NCBI GenBank assembly: GCA_050953445.1
Contig: JBMNMS010000001.1
Span: forward strand, 806,001 to 870,000
Source: JBMNMS01 sp050953445
GTDB taxonomy: Bacteria > Bacillota > Clostridia > Peptostreptococcales > Anaerovoracaceae
DNA: 64,000 nucleotides
Reading direction: 5' to 3'
Part shown: positions 25,478 through 34,366 of the stretch, in pieces
How positions within the stretch are numbered: position 1 is the first letter of the stretch
Layout of the letters: each line of letters begins with the position of its first letter
Translations under genes and position numbers: made by a program
Notes under the pieces: generated by a model
The model's database searches: none
What the model was told of the DNA's origin: nothing
The model's input: only the letters and a program-made list of their open reading frames with translations

Positions 25478-26278
25478 ACCCCACACTAATTTAAGATAGA
25501 AACCTACGATCCGGATGCCCCAAAGCTGGGCGATTATAATGCCCGCTGATAAAAATGGGGCAAAGGGGATGGGGACACCTTTAAGGGGAATTCTTCGTAT
25601 CATTTGTATGATAACGTAGAGCAAAGCGATCAAACATCCGAAAAAGAGAGAGAGAAGGATAAGCTTCCAGCCGACAAAGAGACCGGCGGCAGCCATAAAC
25701 TTTACATCCCCGCCTCCCATGCCATCCGGGTATATCAGGCCTAAAATAAGCAGGGGTAAGGAGGCGGCAAGGATTCCAAAAAAATAAAGATGCCAGGAGC
25801 CTTGCAGGAAAAAAATCTGATGGACAGCGTTAAGCAGGGCAACAATGGTTACTGCCACCACGAGACCGTCGGGGATAATCCTGTGATGAATATCTATGAA
25901 AGCTATGACAATGAGGAGGGAGAACAGAGCTGCTGCAAAAAGGGCGGTTGGATTGAAACCATAAACCACAAAACAGAATAGGGTTAAAAGGCCATTGAGA
26001 AGCTCGATTAGTGGATAGGATGGAGAAATCTTTGAACCGCAAAAGCGACACCTTCCCTGCAAAAAGATATAACTGAGCAAGGGGATATTCAGATACCAGG
26101 GAATAGGCTTCTCACACGAAGGACAAAAAGAACGTCCCTTCACCACAGTTTTTTCAAGGGGGATGCGATATATACAGACATTGAGAAAACTGCCTACCAA
26201 CAGGCCTAAGATGAATACAAATAACAGGGGCGTAAGGGTGGTAGCAGAAAAATCTAAAGTGGTATTAAATTCATCCAT
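25472..26278 (-). CDS. pilD: Prepilin peptidase / N-methyltransferase
   Basis: Polytopic aspartic protease that cleaves prepilin leaders and methylates the new N-terminal Phe. 268 residues. The cytoplasmic zinc region has two CxxC pairs (CPSC and CRFC), as in bifunctional enzymes. The catalytic aspartates are in FIDIHHRIIPDG and GGGDVKFMAA. About seven further hydrophobic segments follow. The start is ATG 26278 because TGGAGGTCG lies just upstream; an in-frame start at 26323 is less likely. It is divergent from pilB and would process the pilins encoded here. Confidence 0.93.
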   Translation of the reverse strand: MDEFNTTLDFSATTLTPLLFVFILGLLVGSFLNVCIYRIPLEKTVVKGRSFCPSCEKPIPWYLNIPLLSYIFLQGRCRFCGSKISPSYPLIELLNGLLTLFCFVVYGFNPTALFAAALFSLLIVIAFIDIHHRIIPDGLVVAVTIVALLNAVHQIFFLQGSWHLYFFGILAASLPLLILGLIYPDGMGGGDVKFMAAAGLFVGWKLILLSLFFGCLIALLYVIIQMIRRIPLKGVPIPFAPFLSAGIIIAQLWGIRIVGFYLKLVWGL

Positions 26279-26306
26279 AATATCGACCTCCAGTAAAATA
26301 GCATTG

Positions 26307-26318
26307 AACCGATCGGTT
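26307..26318. promoter_or_regulatory. 12-bp perfect palindrome between pilD and pilB
   Basis: AACCGATCGGTT lies in the 125-base divergent region between pilD and pilB, a possible operator. No convincing promoter hexamers were found here. Confidence 0.35.
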
Positions 26319-26403
26319 TGCAATATGTTATCATAATATCATAAGGGTAATCGGCATACAATTTATTCAGCCATTATGATGCCTGTTACAATGGAGAAAA
26401 AAT

Positions 26404-28083
26404 ATGAGTATTAAAAATAAAAGATTGGGAGAAGTACTCGTCGAAAGTGAGGCAATTACGGAAGAGCAGCTTGAAGAAGGTTTGGCGGTTTCCAAGCAAA
26501 ATGGATCTCTTTTAGGGGAAACCCTTATTGAATTGGGGTATTTAGACGAAAAGACTCTTTTTAAAAATCTGGAATACATTTATCATATACCTTATGTGGA
26601 TTTAGGTGAGATAGTTGTAGATAAAGATGCCGTTACATTAGTCAGCGAAAGTTTGTCTAAAAAACATTCCATCATACCGATTAAAAAGGATAAAAACTTA
26701 TTGACGGTGGCCATGGCTGATCCTTTGAATTTTTACGCCATGGATGATGTGCGCAATGCAACGGGTTTGGAGGTCAATGGGGTTTTAAGTCCTAAAAAGG
26801 ATATATTGAATGCCATAGATCGTTACTATGGCAGCGAAATTGCGGAAAAGGCCTTTGAGGACCTAAAGAGGGAATATAGTGAGATAAATTTAGAAAGCCT
26901 TACCGAGATTTCTGCATCTGAGGTTGCCAATGCCCCGGTGGTCAGGCTGGTCAATTCTATTCTTCAGCATGCCATAAAATCCAATGCCAGCGATATTCAC
27001 ATAGAGCCTACATCGAAAAACCTGAAGGTGCGCTTTCGCATAGACGGACTGCTTCAGGAGGTTATGTCCTCATCGATGACAGCTCATCCTGCAATCATAA
27101 CCAGAATTAAAATAATGGGGGGAATGGATATTGCGGAAAAACGAATTCCTCAGGATGGACGGGTTGAAACTCAAATAGACGGAAACAGCGTAGACCTTAG
27201 AATATCTCTTCTACCTACGGTATATGGTGAGAAGGTGGTAATCCGTATTTTGGGCGGATCGGCGGGGGCTTTGTCAAGAGAGATGCTGGGGCTTTCCGAG
27301 TCCAATGAGGCACTTTTCGATAAAATAAGCCAAAGCCCAAATGGAATCATTTTACTTTCGGGCCCCACCGGATCGGGAAAAACAACGACGCTGTATACTC
27401 TTTTAGGGGAGATTAACAAGCCGGATGTTAATATAATAACGGTGGAAGATCCTGTTGAATACAAGTTGGACGGCATTAATCAGGTGCAGGTAAATGTGAA
27501 GGCAGGACTTACCTTCGCAAGCGGATTAAGATCTATTCTCAGGCAGGACCCGGATGTAATAATGATTGGTGAGATACGTGACAGCGAAACCGCACAGATA
27601 GCCATAAGGGCATCTATTACGGGGCACCTTGTTCTGAGCACCATACACACAAACGATGCCGCATCCTCAGTGGTAAGATTAGTGGATATGGGAATTGAGC
27701 CATACCTGGTATCCTCCTCCTTGATAGGAGTTGTGGCCCAGCGTCTGGTTCGTAAAATCTGCCCCCGCTGCAAGACCTCTTATCGTCCCTCCCATGGCGA
27801 CATGCTTCTTTTGAAGATGAAAGAGCCGATGCCCCTTTACAAAGGGGAGGGATGCCCCACCTGTAATTTTACAGGCTATAAAGGTCGAATGGGCATACAC
27901 GAGATATTAGTTGTGACGAGGGAAATAAGAGACTTAGTTAATCGAAGAGCTACCACGGATCAGATTGCACAGACTGCCATAAGGCAGGGGACAGTAACCC
28001 TCAGGGAAAGTTGTATGAACTTGGTAATCCAGGGCATCACCACCACAGAAGAATTATTAAAGGTAACATATAGTGTAGATTGA
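26404..28083 (+). CDS. pilB: Type IV pilus extension ATPase PilB (GspE family)
   Basis: Hexameric cytoplasmic ATPase that powers pilus extension. 559 residues. The N-terminal MshEN/T2SSE_N domain (about 1-130) contains RLGEVLV and LLGETLIELGYL, the repeated motif that binds cyclic di-GMP in MshE, though the first copy is imperfect. The ATPase domain has Walker A GPTGSGKTTT, the Asp box VEDPVEY, Walker B with RQDPDVIMIGEIRD and the His box TIHTNDA. A C-terminal zinc motif with CPRC and CPTC is present. ATG 26404 follows TGGAGA. pilT starts 11 bases after its stop. Confidence 0.95.
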   Translation: MSIKNKRLGEVLVESEAITEEQLEEGLAVSKQNGSLLGETLIELGYLDEKTLFKNLEYIYHIPYVDLGEIVVDKDAVTLVSESLSKKHSIIPIKKDKNLLTVAMADPLNFYAMDDVRNATGLEVNGVLSPKKDILNAIDRYYGSEIAEKAFEDLKREYSEINLESLTEISASEVANAPVVRLVNSILQHAIKSNASDIHIEPTSKNLKVRFRIDGLLQEVMSSSMTAHPAIITRIKIMGGMDIAEKRIPQDGRVETQIDGNSVDLRISLLPTVYGEKVVIRILGGSAGALSREMLGLSESNEALFDKISQSPNGIILLSGPTGSGKTTTLYTLLGEINKPDVNIITVEDPVEYKLDGINQVQVNVKAGLTFASGLRSILRQDPDVIMIGEIRDSETAQIAIRASITGHLVLSTIHTNDAASSVVRLVDMGIEPYLVSSSLIGVVAQRLVRKICPRCKTSYRPSHGDMLLLKMKEPMPLYKGEGCPTCNFTGYKGRMGIHEILVVTREIRDLVNRRATTDQIAQTAIRQGTVTLRESCMNLVIQGITTTEELLKVTYSVD

Positions 28084-28094
28084 TAGGAGGAAAA

Positions 28095-29159
28095 ATGTCT
28101 TATAATGTTGTTGAGGTACTAAAAAAGGCCGAGGAACTGAAGGCTTCCGATATCCACATAACCGTAGGCAGACCGCCAATGTTAAGGGTAAAAGGTAAAC
28201 TTATACCCTTTGGGGAAGACCCCTTAATACCGGAAGATACTAAGGATATCTGCTTTGGTCTTTTGAGTGAAGAAAAAAAAGCAATACTTTTACAAGCCGG
28301 ACAGGTGGATTTATCCTGGTCTTTGCCGGGCTTGAACCGGTACAGGGTTAATGTTTTTCGGCAGAGGTCAAGTTATGCCGCTGCTTTGAGAAGGATAAAT
28401 TCTCAAATACCTACCTTCGAGGAAATGAACATTCCCTGGATATTAAAAGACATGTCTCTTAAGCCAAGGGGTCTGGTGTTGATAACAGGGCCCACGGGTT
28501 CAGGCAAATCGACAACCTTGGCGGCTATGGTAGGCCATATAAACGAAAATAGAAATTGTCATGTCATAACCATAGAGGAACCTATTGAGTACCTCCATAA
28601 GCACAATAAGAGCATTGTAAATCAGCGGGAAGTGGGTACAGATACGGGAAGCTTTGCAGATGCCCTAAGAGGGGCTCTTCGAGAAGATCCGGATGTAATA
28701 TTGGTGGGGGAAATGCGGGATTTAGAAACTATAGGGACAGCTATTTCCGCAGCGGAGACAGGGCACTTTGTAATGTCCACGGTCCATACGGTTACAGCGG
28801 CACAAACCATTGACAGGATAATCGATGCCTTTCCTCCCTATCAGCAGCAACAGGTTAAAACTCAGCTGGCAAACATACTCCAGGGGATAGTGTGTCAGCA
28901 GCTTTTGCTAACCGAAGATGGGGAAAGGATGATTCCCGCCATGGAGATTCTTATCATGAATGATGCGGCTAGAAATTTAATACGGGAAGGAAAGCAGCAT
29001 CAAATCGATACCATTTTGCAAACCAACATTAAAAATGGCATGATGCCCATGGACTATGCCCTGGCCGATCTGGTTCGAAACGGGGAAATATCCAAGTCAC
29101 TTGCAATAAGCCGTTGCGTCGATAGAGAGGTTTTTGAACGATACCTTACATCAATATAA
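28095..29159 (+). CDS. pilT: Type IV pilus retraction ATPase PilT
   Basis: Hexameric ATPase that depolymerises the pilus and drives twitching-type retraction. 354 residues, normal length. It begins with VLKKAEELKASDIHITVGRPP, then Walker A GPTGSGKSTT, the Asp box IEEPIEY, Walker B with DPDVILVGEMRD and the His box STVHT. No zinc domain, which together with size separates it from PilB. ATG 28095 has AGGAGG directly upstream; an in-frame TTG at 28080 is ignored. It is the last gene of the pilus locus; rpsF follows with its own promoter. Confidence 0.95.
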   Translation: MSYNVVEVLKKAEELKASDIHITVGRPPMLRVKGKLIPFGEDPLIPEDTKDICFGLLSEEKKAILLQAGQVDLSWSLPGLNRYRVNVFRQRSSYAAALRRINSQIPTFEEMNIPWILKDMSLKPRGLVLITGPTGSGKSTTLAAMVGHINENRNCHVITIEEPIEYLHKHNKSIVNQREVGTDTGSFADALRGALREDPDVILVGEMRDLETIGTAISAAETGHFVMSTVHTVTAAQTIDRIIDAFPPYQQQQVKTQLANILQGIVCQQLLLTEDGERMIPAMEILIMNDAARNLIREGKQHQIDTILQTNIKNGMMPMDYALADLVRNGEISKSLAISRCVDREVFERYLTSI

Positions 29160-29168
29160 AAATTGTGC

Positions 29169-29196
29169 TTGCAAAAATGTATCCCTGTGGTAGAAT
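29169..29196 (+). promoter_or_regulatory. Promoter of the rpsF-ssb-rpsR operon
   Basis: TTGCAA (29169-29174), a 16-base spacer and TAGAAT (29191-29196). It is placed correctly for a transcript that begins just before the S6:S18 leader structure. Confidence 0.6.
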
Positions 29197-29214
29197 GAAT
29201 AGGCATTGATTTTC

Positions 29215-29267
29215 GGACAATCCGAAATATGCTCTCTGCCCTTCGGAGAAGAAGGGCCATTTAGTCC
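29215..29267 (+). promoter_or_regulatory. rpsF leader: S6:S18 autoregulatory RNA element
   Basis: GGAC (29215-29218) pairs with GTCC (29264-29267). The internal loop holds CCG (29222-29224), and the inner hairpin GCCCTTC / GAAGGGC (29238-29257) closes on a six-base loop. This is the layout of the known rpsF leader, in which the S6:S18 complex binds the CCG loop to repress its own operon. Confidence 0.75.
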
Positions 29268-29283
29268 ATAGGGAGGTGAAAAA

Positions 29284-29571
29284 ATGAACAAATATGAAAT
29301 CATGTTCATCATCGAGGCTGCTTTGGAAGACGACAAGAAAGAGGCCATTGTGGAAATGGTTAAGGAAATCATTTCTGCCGATGGTGTAGTCGGCAAAGTA
29401 GATGTTTGGGGCATGCGCAGACTTGCATATCCCATAAGGAAGAAGAACGAAGGATACTACGTGCTGATCGAATTCGAAGCCCCAGCGGATCTTCCAAAAG
29501 AGCTTGATAGAAGGATGAAGATTTCTGATAGCGTCATCCGTCATATTATCATCAATAAAGATGAGAAGTAG
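29284..29571 (+). CDS. rpsF: 30S ribosomal protein S6
   Basis: 95 residues, standard length. It opens MNKYEIMFIIEAALEDDKKE and has GMRRLAYPIRKKNEGYYVLIEF, conserved in bacterial S6. It binds S18 in the small-subunit platform. GGAGGTGAAAAA precedes the ATG. It is followed by ssb and rpsR in the usual operon, preceded by the S6:S18-responsive leader. Confidence 0.98.
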   Translation: MNKYEIMFIIEAALEDDKKEAIVEMVKEIISADGVVGKVDVWGMRRLAYPIRKKNEGYYVLIEFEAPADLPKELDRRMKISDSVIRHIIINKDEK

Positions 29572-29579
29572 GTGATTCA

Positions 29580-29993
29580 ATGAATGCAGTAGTGTTAATA
29601 GGCAGGCTTACCAGGGATCCGGAAACCCGGTATGTCCCTCAGAATGAGCTTGCAGTGACGAATTTTACACTTGCAGTCGATAGACCCATGGCCAAGGAAA
29701 AGACGGCGGATTTTATTCGTATTGTCAGCTTTGGCAAGACAGCAGAACTTTGTGAGCGTTACCTTGCAAAAGGAAGGCTTGTTGCAGTTCAGGGGAGAAT
29801 TCAGACCGGTCAGTATAAGGATAAAAATGGGGAAACCCGTTATACGACAGATGTGGTTGCGGATAGGGTGCAATTTTTGGAATGGGGCGACAAAAACGAA
29901 CGTTCCGAAAAAATCGATGGCGGAGATTTTAATCAGCCTTCTCTGGCTCCCGGAGGATTTACTGAACTGGACGATGATGACATTCCGTTTTAA
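29580..29993 (+). CDS. ssb: Single-stranded DNA-binding protein
   Basis: Essential protein that coats single-stranded DNA during replication, repair and recombination. 137 residues. The OB fold covers about 1-105 with MNAVVLIGRLTRDPETRY at the start and GRLVAVQGRIQTG in the middle. The tail is flexible and ends in the acidic tip DDDDIPF, the docking site for partner proteins. It lies between rpsF and rpsR, a conserved arrangement. The ATG overlaps the region of a GTGATTCA stretch with a weak ribosome site, suggesting coupling to rpsF. Confidence 0.97.
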   Translation: MNAVVLIGRLTRDPETRYVPQNELAVTNFTLAVDRPMAKEKTADFIRIVSFGKTAELCERYLAKGRLVAVQGRIQTGQYKDKNGETRYTTDVVADRVQFLEWGDKNERSEKIDGGDFNQPSLAPGGFTELDDDDIPF

Positions 29994-30016
29994 TGAATTG
30001 AAAGGAAAGAAAAGAT

Positions 30017-30247
30017 ATGATGGATAAAAGAAGGGGCATGAGAAGAAGGAAGGTTTGCCAATTCTGTGCCGATAAAAGCGAAACGATTGATTATAAAGAA
30101 GTTGAAAAACTTAAAAAATATGTGACGGAGAGGGGTAAGATCTTACCTAAGCGGATTACAGGAACCTGTGCTGTTCATCAAAGGGCTGTAACAACAGCTA
30201 TCAAAAGGGCAAGGGTTGTGGCTTTGCTACCGTACACAGCGGACTAA
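30017..30247 (+). CDS. rpsR: 30S ribosomal protein S18
   Basis: 76 residues. RRRKVCQFCADKSETIDYK near the start has the CxxC pair of zinc-type S18, and the C-terminal half LPKRITGTCAVHQRAVTTAIKRAR is diagnostic. It forms the S6:S18 heterodimer that binds 16S rRNA and, by autoregulation, the rpsF leader. Two adjacent ATG codons (30017, 30020) could start it. It is followed by a strong terminator. Confidence 0.98.
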   Translation: MMDKRRGMRRRKVCQFCADKSETIDYKEVEKLKKYVTERGKILPKRITGTCAVHQRAVTTAIKRARVVALLPYTAD

Positions 30248-30265
30248 TGACGGGTGGATTTAGTG

Positions 30266-30297
30266 GGCGATGGATTCATATTGAACCATCGCCTTTT
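30266..30297 (+). terminator. Terminator of the rpsF-ssb-rpsR operon
   Basis: GGCGATGG (30266-30273) pairs with CCATCGCC (30286-30293), followed by four T. It lies 19 bases after the rpsR stop. Confidence 0.88.
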
Positions 30298-30337
30298 AAA
30301 TTCTAAGCACTCTATCGTTTCGATGGGGAGGCTTTTG

Positions 30338-30346
30338 TGATATAAT
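30338..30346 (+). promoter_or_regulatory. Extended -10 promoter for gdpP
   Basis: TGATATAAT is a TG-extended -10; TTTCGA at 17-base spacing is a poor -35. It follows the rpsR terminator and is 38 bases before the gdpP start. Confidence 0.5.
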
Positions 30347-30383
30347 AGTATTTCATAAAAGGCAGAAAAGCAGGAGGATAATA

Positions 30384-32351
30384 GTGGAAAGTAAAATTTT
30401 AAAAGCCCTTATATCTCCTTTCTTTAAGGCGAGCACCTTCGTTTTAATAATATTTTCCCTGGCTCTTTTGTATTTCAATATATATGCAGGAGTACTGGGC
30501 GGGGTCTTTGTAATCTTCCTGTCTCTTTTATACTGGAGACTAATAAGCAGCAAGACCGGCCTTATGGAGGAATATGTAAAGGGCGTTACCGGTGACCTGG
30601 AGGATACCATTAAACCCCTGTTGCTTCATAATCCTTTACCACTTTGTCTTGTCAGTGAAGGGGACATACTCATATGGTACAACCAGAAGTTCCTGGAGAT
30701 ATTTAAAGAAGCTAAGATGTTTAATTCCCATTTTCCCGAATTAACTGGAATACGGGTAGATGATTTTCAGTCTATTAAGGGTGAGGAGGAAGGGCTTCTT
30801 GTAGTTCGGCAGGAAAAAACATACAGGGTTATTGCATCCTTTCTGGATGGTGGAATTCAGGGGGGCATCATGCTGTATTGGTTGGATATTACGGAACAGG
30901 AAAAGTTAAAAACCCTTTATCATGATGAGGCGGTCTGTTATGCTCATATAATCGTCGATAATTATGATGAGCTTATAGGCAACTCTCCCGATGAAAAGAA
31001 ATCCTTGTTATCGGCGCAGATAGAAACAATAATTCGTCAATGGGCAGGCCGTTTTTCCGCCACTGTTATAAAATCCAGCAATTCTCGCTATTTTATGGTT
31101 ATGGAGCAAAAATATTTTGAGAAGCTGGAAATCGCTAAATTTGGTATTCTTGACGAAATTCGTGCCTTGGAATCCGGTGCAGATTTTCCTCCCTCCCTTT
31201 CTATCGGTATAGGACTGGAAGGGAAAACCTTAGCGGAATCGGAGGAATATGCTCTTGCTGCCCTGGACTTAGCCCTTGGCCGTGGAGGAGATCAGGCGGT
31301 GGTAAAGGGAAGAAACCGGGTTGAATACTATGGGGGAAAGTTGCAGACGGTTGAAAAAAGAAACAAGGGTAAATCCAGGATTATGGCTCACGCCATACGC
31401 CAGATAATAGATCAATCGGGTAAGGTGGTCATAATGGGTCACAAAAACCCGGATTTAGACTCCTTCGGAGCGGCATTAGGGTTTTACAGGATGGCACGCA
31501 ATCAAAACAGGGAGGCATATATCATAATAAATAATTATGGAGCTTCCTTATCGGGAGCCTTCCAAAAGGTTCAAGAAACAGGCCAATATAATTTTATGAC
31601 CAATGCGGAGGCTTTACATGCAGTGGACAGGGATACTCTAATAGTGGTTGTGGATACCCATAGGCCAAGCCTGGTGGAATGTCCCGAACTTCTAAGCTAT
31701 ACGGATAAGATAGTATTGATAGATCACCATAGAAAGGCAGAGGATAGCATAGAAAATGCTACTTTAACCTACATGGAATCCTACGCTTCCTCCACATCTG
31801 AGCTGGTTACTGAAATTCTTCAATATGGGGCAGAAGGGAAAAAGGCAATTGAGAAACTGGAGGCGGAGATTCTTCTGGCCGGAATAACCATGGATACCAA
31901 GAATTTTTCTATCCGAACAGGGGTAAGAACCTTTGAGGCTGCCTCCTGGTTGAGGAGAAACGGTGCGGAAACGGCTAATGTAAAGCAATTTTTCCAGGTG
32001 GATCCGGAGGTTTTTCATCACAAGGCTTTGACTGTTGCCAACGCCGAATTTTTGCCGGGGGGTATTGTGTTTTCCATCTTTCGGGGGCAGCATCACAATG
32101 CTCATATTATTACATCCCTTTCGGCAGATGAACTTTTAAATTTGCAAGATGTGGTTGCAAGCTTTGTAATCGGCCAAAATGAGCAGGGTATAACCCATAT
32201 AAGTGCCCGATCATTAGGGAAAATCAATGTGCAAACCCTTATGGAAAAGTTGGGGGGTGGTGGGCATCTCACAATGGCTGCCGCACAGGTGGATATTCCT
32301 GTTGAAGAAGCGGTGGAAAAGATAAAGGAATTATTGAATGATATAAAATAG
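30384..32351 (+). CDS. gdpP: Cyclic di-AMP phosphodiesterase GdpP (DHH/DHHA1)
   Basis: Membrane-anchored enzyme that hydrolyses cyclic di-AMP to pApA, controlling osmolyte and cell-wall homeostasis. 655 residues. The order is two membrane helices (about 12-52), a degenerate PAS domain (about 80-170), a degenerate GGDEF domain (about 175-305), and the DHH-DHHA1 catalytic module with NPDLDSFGAAL, VDTHRP and LIDHHRKAED, ending GGGGHLTMAAAQ. It starts at GTG 30384 with AGGAGG upstream. rplI and dnaB follow, the conserved gdpP-rplI-dnaB order of Firmicutes. Confidence 0.95.
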   Translation: MESKILKALISPFFKASTFVLIIFSLALLYFNIYAGVLGGVFVIFLSLLYWRLISSKTGLMEEYVKGVTGDLEDTIKPLLLHNPLPLCLVSEGDILIWYNQKFLEIFKEAKMFNSHFPELTGIRVDDFQSIKGEEEGLLVVRQEKTYRVIASFLDGGIQGGIMLYWLDITEQEKLKTLYHDEAVCYAHIIVDNYDELIGNSPDEKKSLLSAQIETIIRQWAGRFSATVIKSSNSRYFMVMEQKYFEKLEIAKFGILDEIRALESGADFPPSLSIGIGLEGKTLAESEEYALAALDLALGRGGDQAVVKGRNRVEYYGGKLQTVEKRNKGKSRIMAHAIRQIIDQSGKVVIMGHKNPDLDSFGAALGFYRMARNQNREAYIIINNYGASLSGAFQKVQETGQYNFMTNAEALHAVDRDTLIVVVDTHRPSLVECPELLSYTDKIVLIDHHRKAEDSIENATLTYMESYASSTSELVTEILQYGAEGKKAIEKLEAEILLAGITMDTKNFSIRTGVRTFEAASWLRRNGAETANVKQFFQVDPEVFHHKALTVANAEFLPGGIVFSIFRGQHHNAHIITSLSADELLNLQDVVASFVIGQNEQGITHISARSLGKINVQTLMEKLGGGGHLTMAAAQVDIPVEEAVEKIKELLNDIK

Positions 32352-32366
32352 TAGGGAGGAAATAAA

Positions 32367-32810
32367 GTGAAGGTAATATTGATTGAGGATGTTAAAGGAA
32401 GCGGAAAAAAGGGTGAAATAGTCAATGTGAATGACGGATATGCAAGGAATATGCTATTCCCTAAAAAACTGGCAATAGAGGCTACCGAAGCCAATATAAA
32501 GAAATTAGAACGTCAGAATGCAATTAATGCTGCCAGACATGCGGAGGATTTGGAATCTGCAAAGAAGTTAGCTGAAAGATTAGCCGCCACAAAGGTGAAG
32601 ATAGAAGGGAAGGCAGGGGAAGGAGGAAGGCTTTTCGGCTCTATAACATCTAAGGATATATCCGATGCCTTGGAGGCACAACATAAAATACAAATAGACA
32701 GAAAGAAATTTGTAATGGAAGGCCCTTTAAAACAGGCGGGAGAGCATTATGTAGAGATTAAGCTGTTTCCGGAAGTGGTTGCCAGGCTCTGTGTTATAGT
32801 GGAGGCATAG
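32367..32810 (+). CDS. rplI: 50S ribosomal protein L9
   Basis: 147 residues. The N-terminal signature MKVILIEDVKGSGKKGEIVNVNDGYARNMLFPKKLA is nearly complete to the L9 consensus, followed by the long connecting helix and the C-terminal RNA-binding domain with GGRLFGSITSKDI. It binds 23S rRNA at the base of the L1 stalk. GGGAGG precedes the GTG/ATG start region. It is co-transcribed with gdpP (15-base gap) and dnaB (3-base gap). Confidence 0.98.
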   Translation: MKVILIEDVKGSGKKGEIVNVNDGYARNMLFPKKLAIEATEANIKKLERQNAINAARHAEDLESAKKLAERLAATKVKIEGKAGEGGRLFGSITSKDISDALEAQHKIQIDRKKFVMEGPLKQAGEHYVEIKLFPEVVARLCVIVEA

Positions 32811-32813
32811 ATT

Positions 32814-34145
32814 ATGAAGCCAATGGAACGTATTCCCCCCCATAATGACGATGCGGAAAAATCTGTACTTGGAGCGGTGATTCTGGATAAAGACGTTCTT
32901 TTGGAGGTTTTGGAAATTCTGCGAGCCGAGGATTTTTATAGCAGGATGCACGGGGAAATATTTACGGCGGTTACGGAGCTTTACAAAAGAAATGAACCTG
33001 TTGATATATTAACCGTTTCAGAGGAGCTAAAAAAAAGAAATACCCTTGAAATGGTAGGGGGAAGAGCCTATGTAGCCCTCCTTTCCACCCTGGTACCTTC
33101 CACATCCAATGCGCCTCAATACGCAAAGATAATTGCGGAAAAAGCTGTTTTGCGCAAATTGATTGGGTCATCATCCGAAATCATAGAGAAAGCCTATCAG
33201 GAGAAAAGCTCCTCCGAGGAGGTTTTAGACTGGGCGGAGCAGGCTATTTTCGAAATAGCACAGTCCAGACAGACCAGGGATTTTGAGCCTTTAAAGGATG
33301 TGCTGTGGAAAAACCTTCAAAAAATTGATGAGGCGGCCGCCCATGAAGGGGGGCTTACAGGGGTGACCAGCGGATTTTTGGATTTAGACGCAAAGACTTC
33401 GGGACTACAAAAATCGGATCTTATCATTTTGGCTGCTCGTCCCAGCATGGGGAAAACAGCATTTGCCCTTAATATAGCCCAAAAAGCTGCTCTTCGGGGA
33501 AAGGCAAGGGTATTAATTTTTAGCCTTGAAATGTCGAAGGAACAGCTTGGACAAAGGCTCCTGTCCATGGAATCCAGGGTAGAGATGCAAAAGCTTAAAA
33601 CTGGGGATCTTGACAGGGAGGATTGGAATAGCCTGCATATTGCATTGGATCGTTTATCCTCGGCGGAAATATTCATAGATGATACACCGGGTATAACCGT
33701 AATGGAAATCAAAAACAAATGCAGGCGTTTAAAGGCGGAGAAGGGGTTGGATCTGGTAATAGTGGACTATTTGCAGCTAATGTCTTATGAGGGAAGGGCT
33801 GAAAGCAGACAGCAGGAAATCACAGCTCTGTCCAGATTTCTAAAACAACTTGCCAGGGAAATGGATTGTCCTGTTCTGGTACTTTCTCAATTGTCAAGAG
33901 CCCCTGAGCAAAGACAGGATCACAGACCCATACTATCCGACCTCCGTGAATCGGGGGCAATAGAGCAGGATGCGGATATCGTAATGTTTTTATATCGGGA
34001 TGAGTATTATAATGAGGATACTGAAAAGCCTAATACCTGTGAGGTCATCATAGCTAAACAAAGAAGCGGCCCCACAGGAACGATAGAGGTTACATGGCTT
34101 GGGAAATATACCAGATTTTCTGATTCAAGCCGTTATGAGGTATAG
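32814..34145 (+). CDS. dnaB: Replicative DNA helicase DnaB
   Basis: Hexameric 5'-3' helicase that opens the replication fork. 443 residues, normal. The N-terminal helical domain begins RIPPHNDDAEKSVLGAVILD. The RecA-like ATPase domain has Walker A ARPSMGKTAFAL, Walker B LVIVDYLQLM and the conserved FLKQLAREMDCPVLVLSQLSR. The C-terminus has QDADIVMFLYRDEYY. In Bacillus nomenclature this is DnaC. No intein. It is followed by a small DUF1858 gene and a DnaD-like gene, so a replication-loading function downstream would be expected. Confidence 0.97.
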   Translation: MKPMERIPPHNDDAEKSVLGAVILDKDVLLEVLEILRAEDFYSRMHGEIFTAVTELYKRNEPVDILTVSEELKKRNTLEMVGGRAYVALLSTLVPSTSNAPQYAKIIAEKAVLRKLIGSSSEIIEKAYQEKSSSEEVLDWAEQAIFEIAQSRQTRDFEPLKDVLWKNLQKIDEAAAHEGGLTGVTSGFLDLDAKTSGLQKSDLIILAARPSMGKTAFALNIAQKAALRGKARVLIFSLEMSKEQLGQRLLSMESRVEMQKLKTGDLDREDWNSLHIALDRLSSAEIFIDDTPGITVMEIKNKCRRLKAEKGLDLVIVDYLQLMSYEGRAESRQQEITALSRFLKQLAREMDCPVLVLSQLSRAPEQRQDHRPILSDLRESGAIEQDADIVMFLYRDEYYNEDTEKPNTCEVIIAKQRSGPTGTIEVTWLGKYTRFSDSSRYEV

Positions 34146-34174
34146 AGCTGCTATCCCCGGATTGGAGGTTGGTT

Positions 34175-34366
34175 ATGATTACTAAGGATATGAAGGTGAA
34201 CGAGATTCTTGATATGAATTTCGCCCTGATCGATGTTTTTCTTTCCTATGATTTGCCTTGCTACGGTTGTCCCGGGGCAGAAAAGGAAACCCTGGAAGAA
34301 GCGGCCGAAATTCACGGTATCGATTTGGAGAAATTGTTGGAGGATCTTAACAAGCATGAGCTTTAA
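34175..34366 (+). CDS. DUF1858 / hybrid-cluster-associated redox disulfide domain protein
   Basis: 63 residues, cytoplasmic. MKVNEILDMNFALIDVFLSYDLPCYGCPGAEKETLEEAAEIHG matches the small DUF1858 family, with a CxxC pair (CYGC) that is probably redox active or metal binding. Family members occur beside hybrid-cluster proteins and many other clostridial genes; their role is unproven. ATG 34175 follows GGAGG; the TTG at 34169 would be too close. Its stop overlaps the start of the next gene by 11 bases, and dnaB is immediately upstream. Confidence 0.8.
   Translation: MITKDMKVNEILDMNFALIDVFLSYDLPCYGCPGAEKETLEEAAEIHGIDLEKLLEDLNKHEL

Noticed and set aside
34233..34355. Longer N-terminus for the DnaD-like protein
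   Set aside because: The extension is the DUF1858 gene read in another frame; the DnaD homology starts at ATG 34356.
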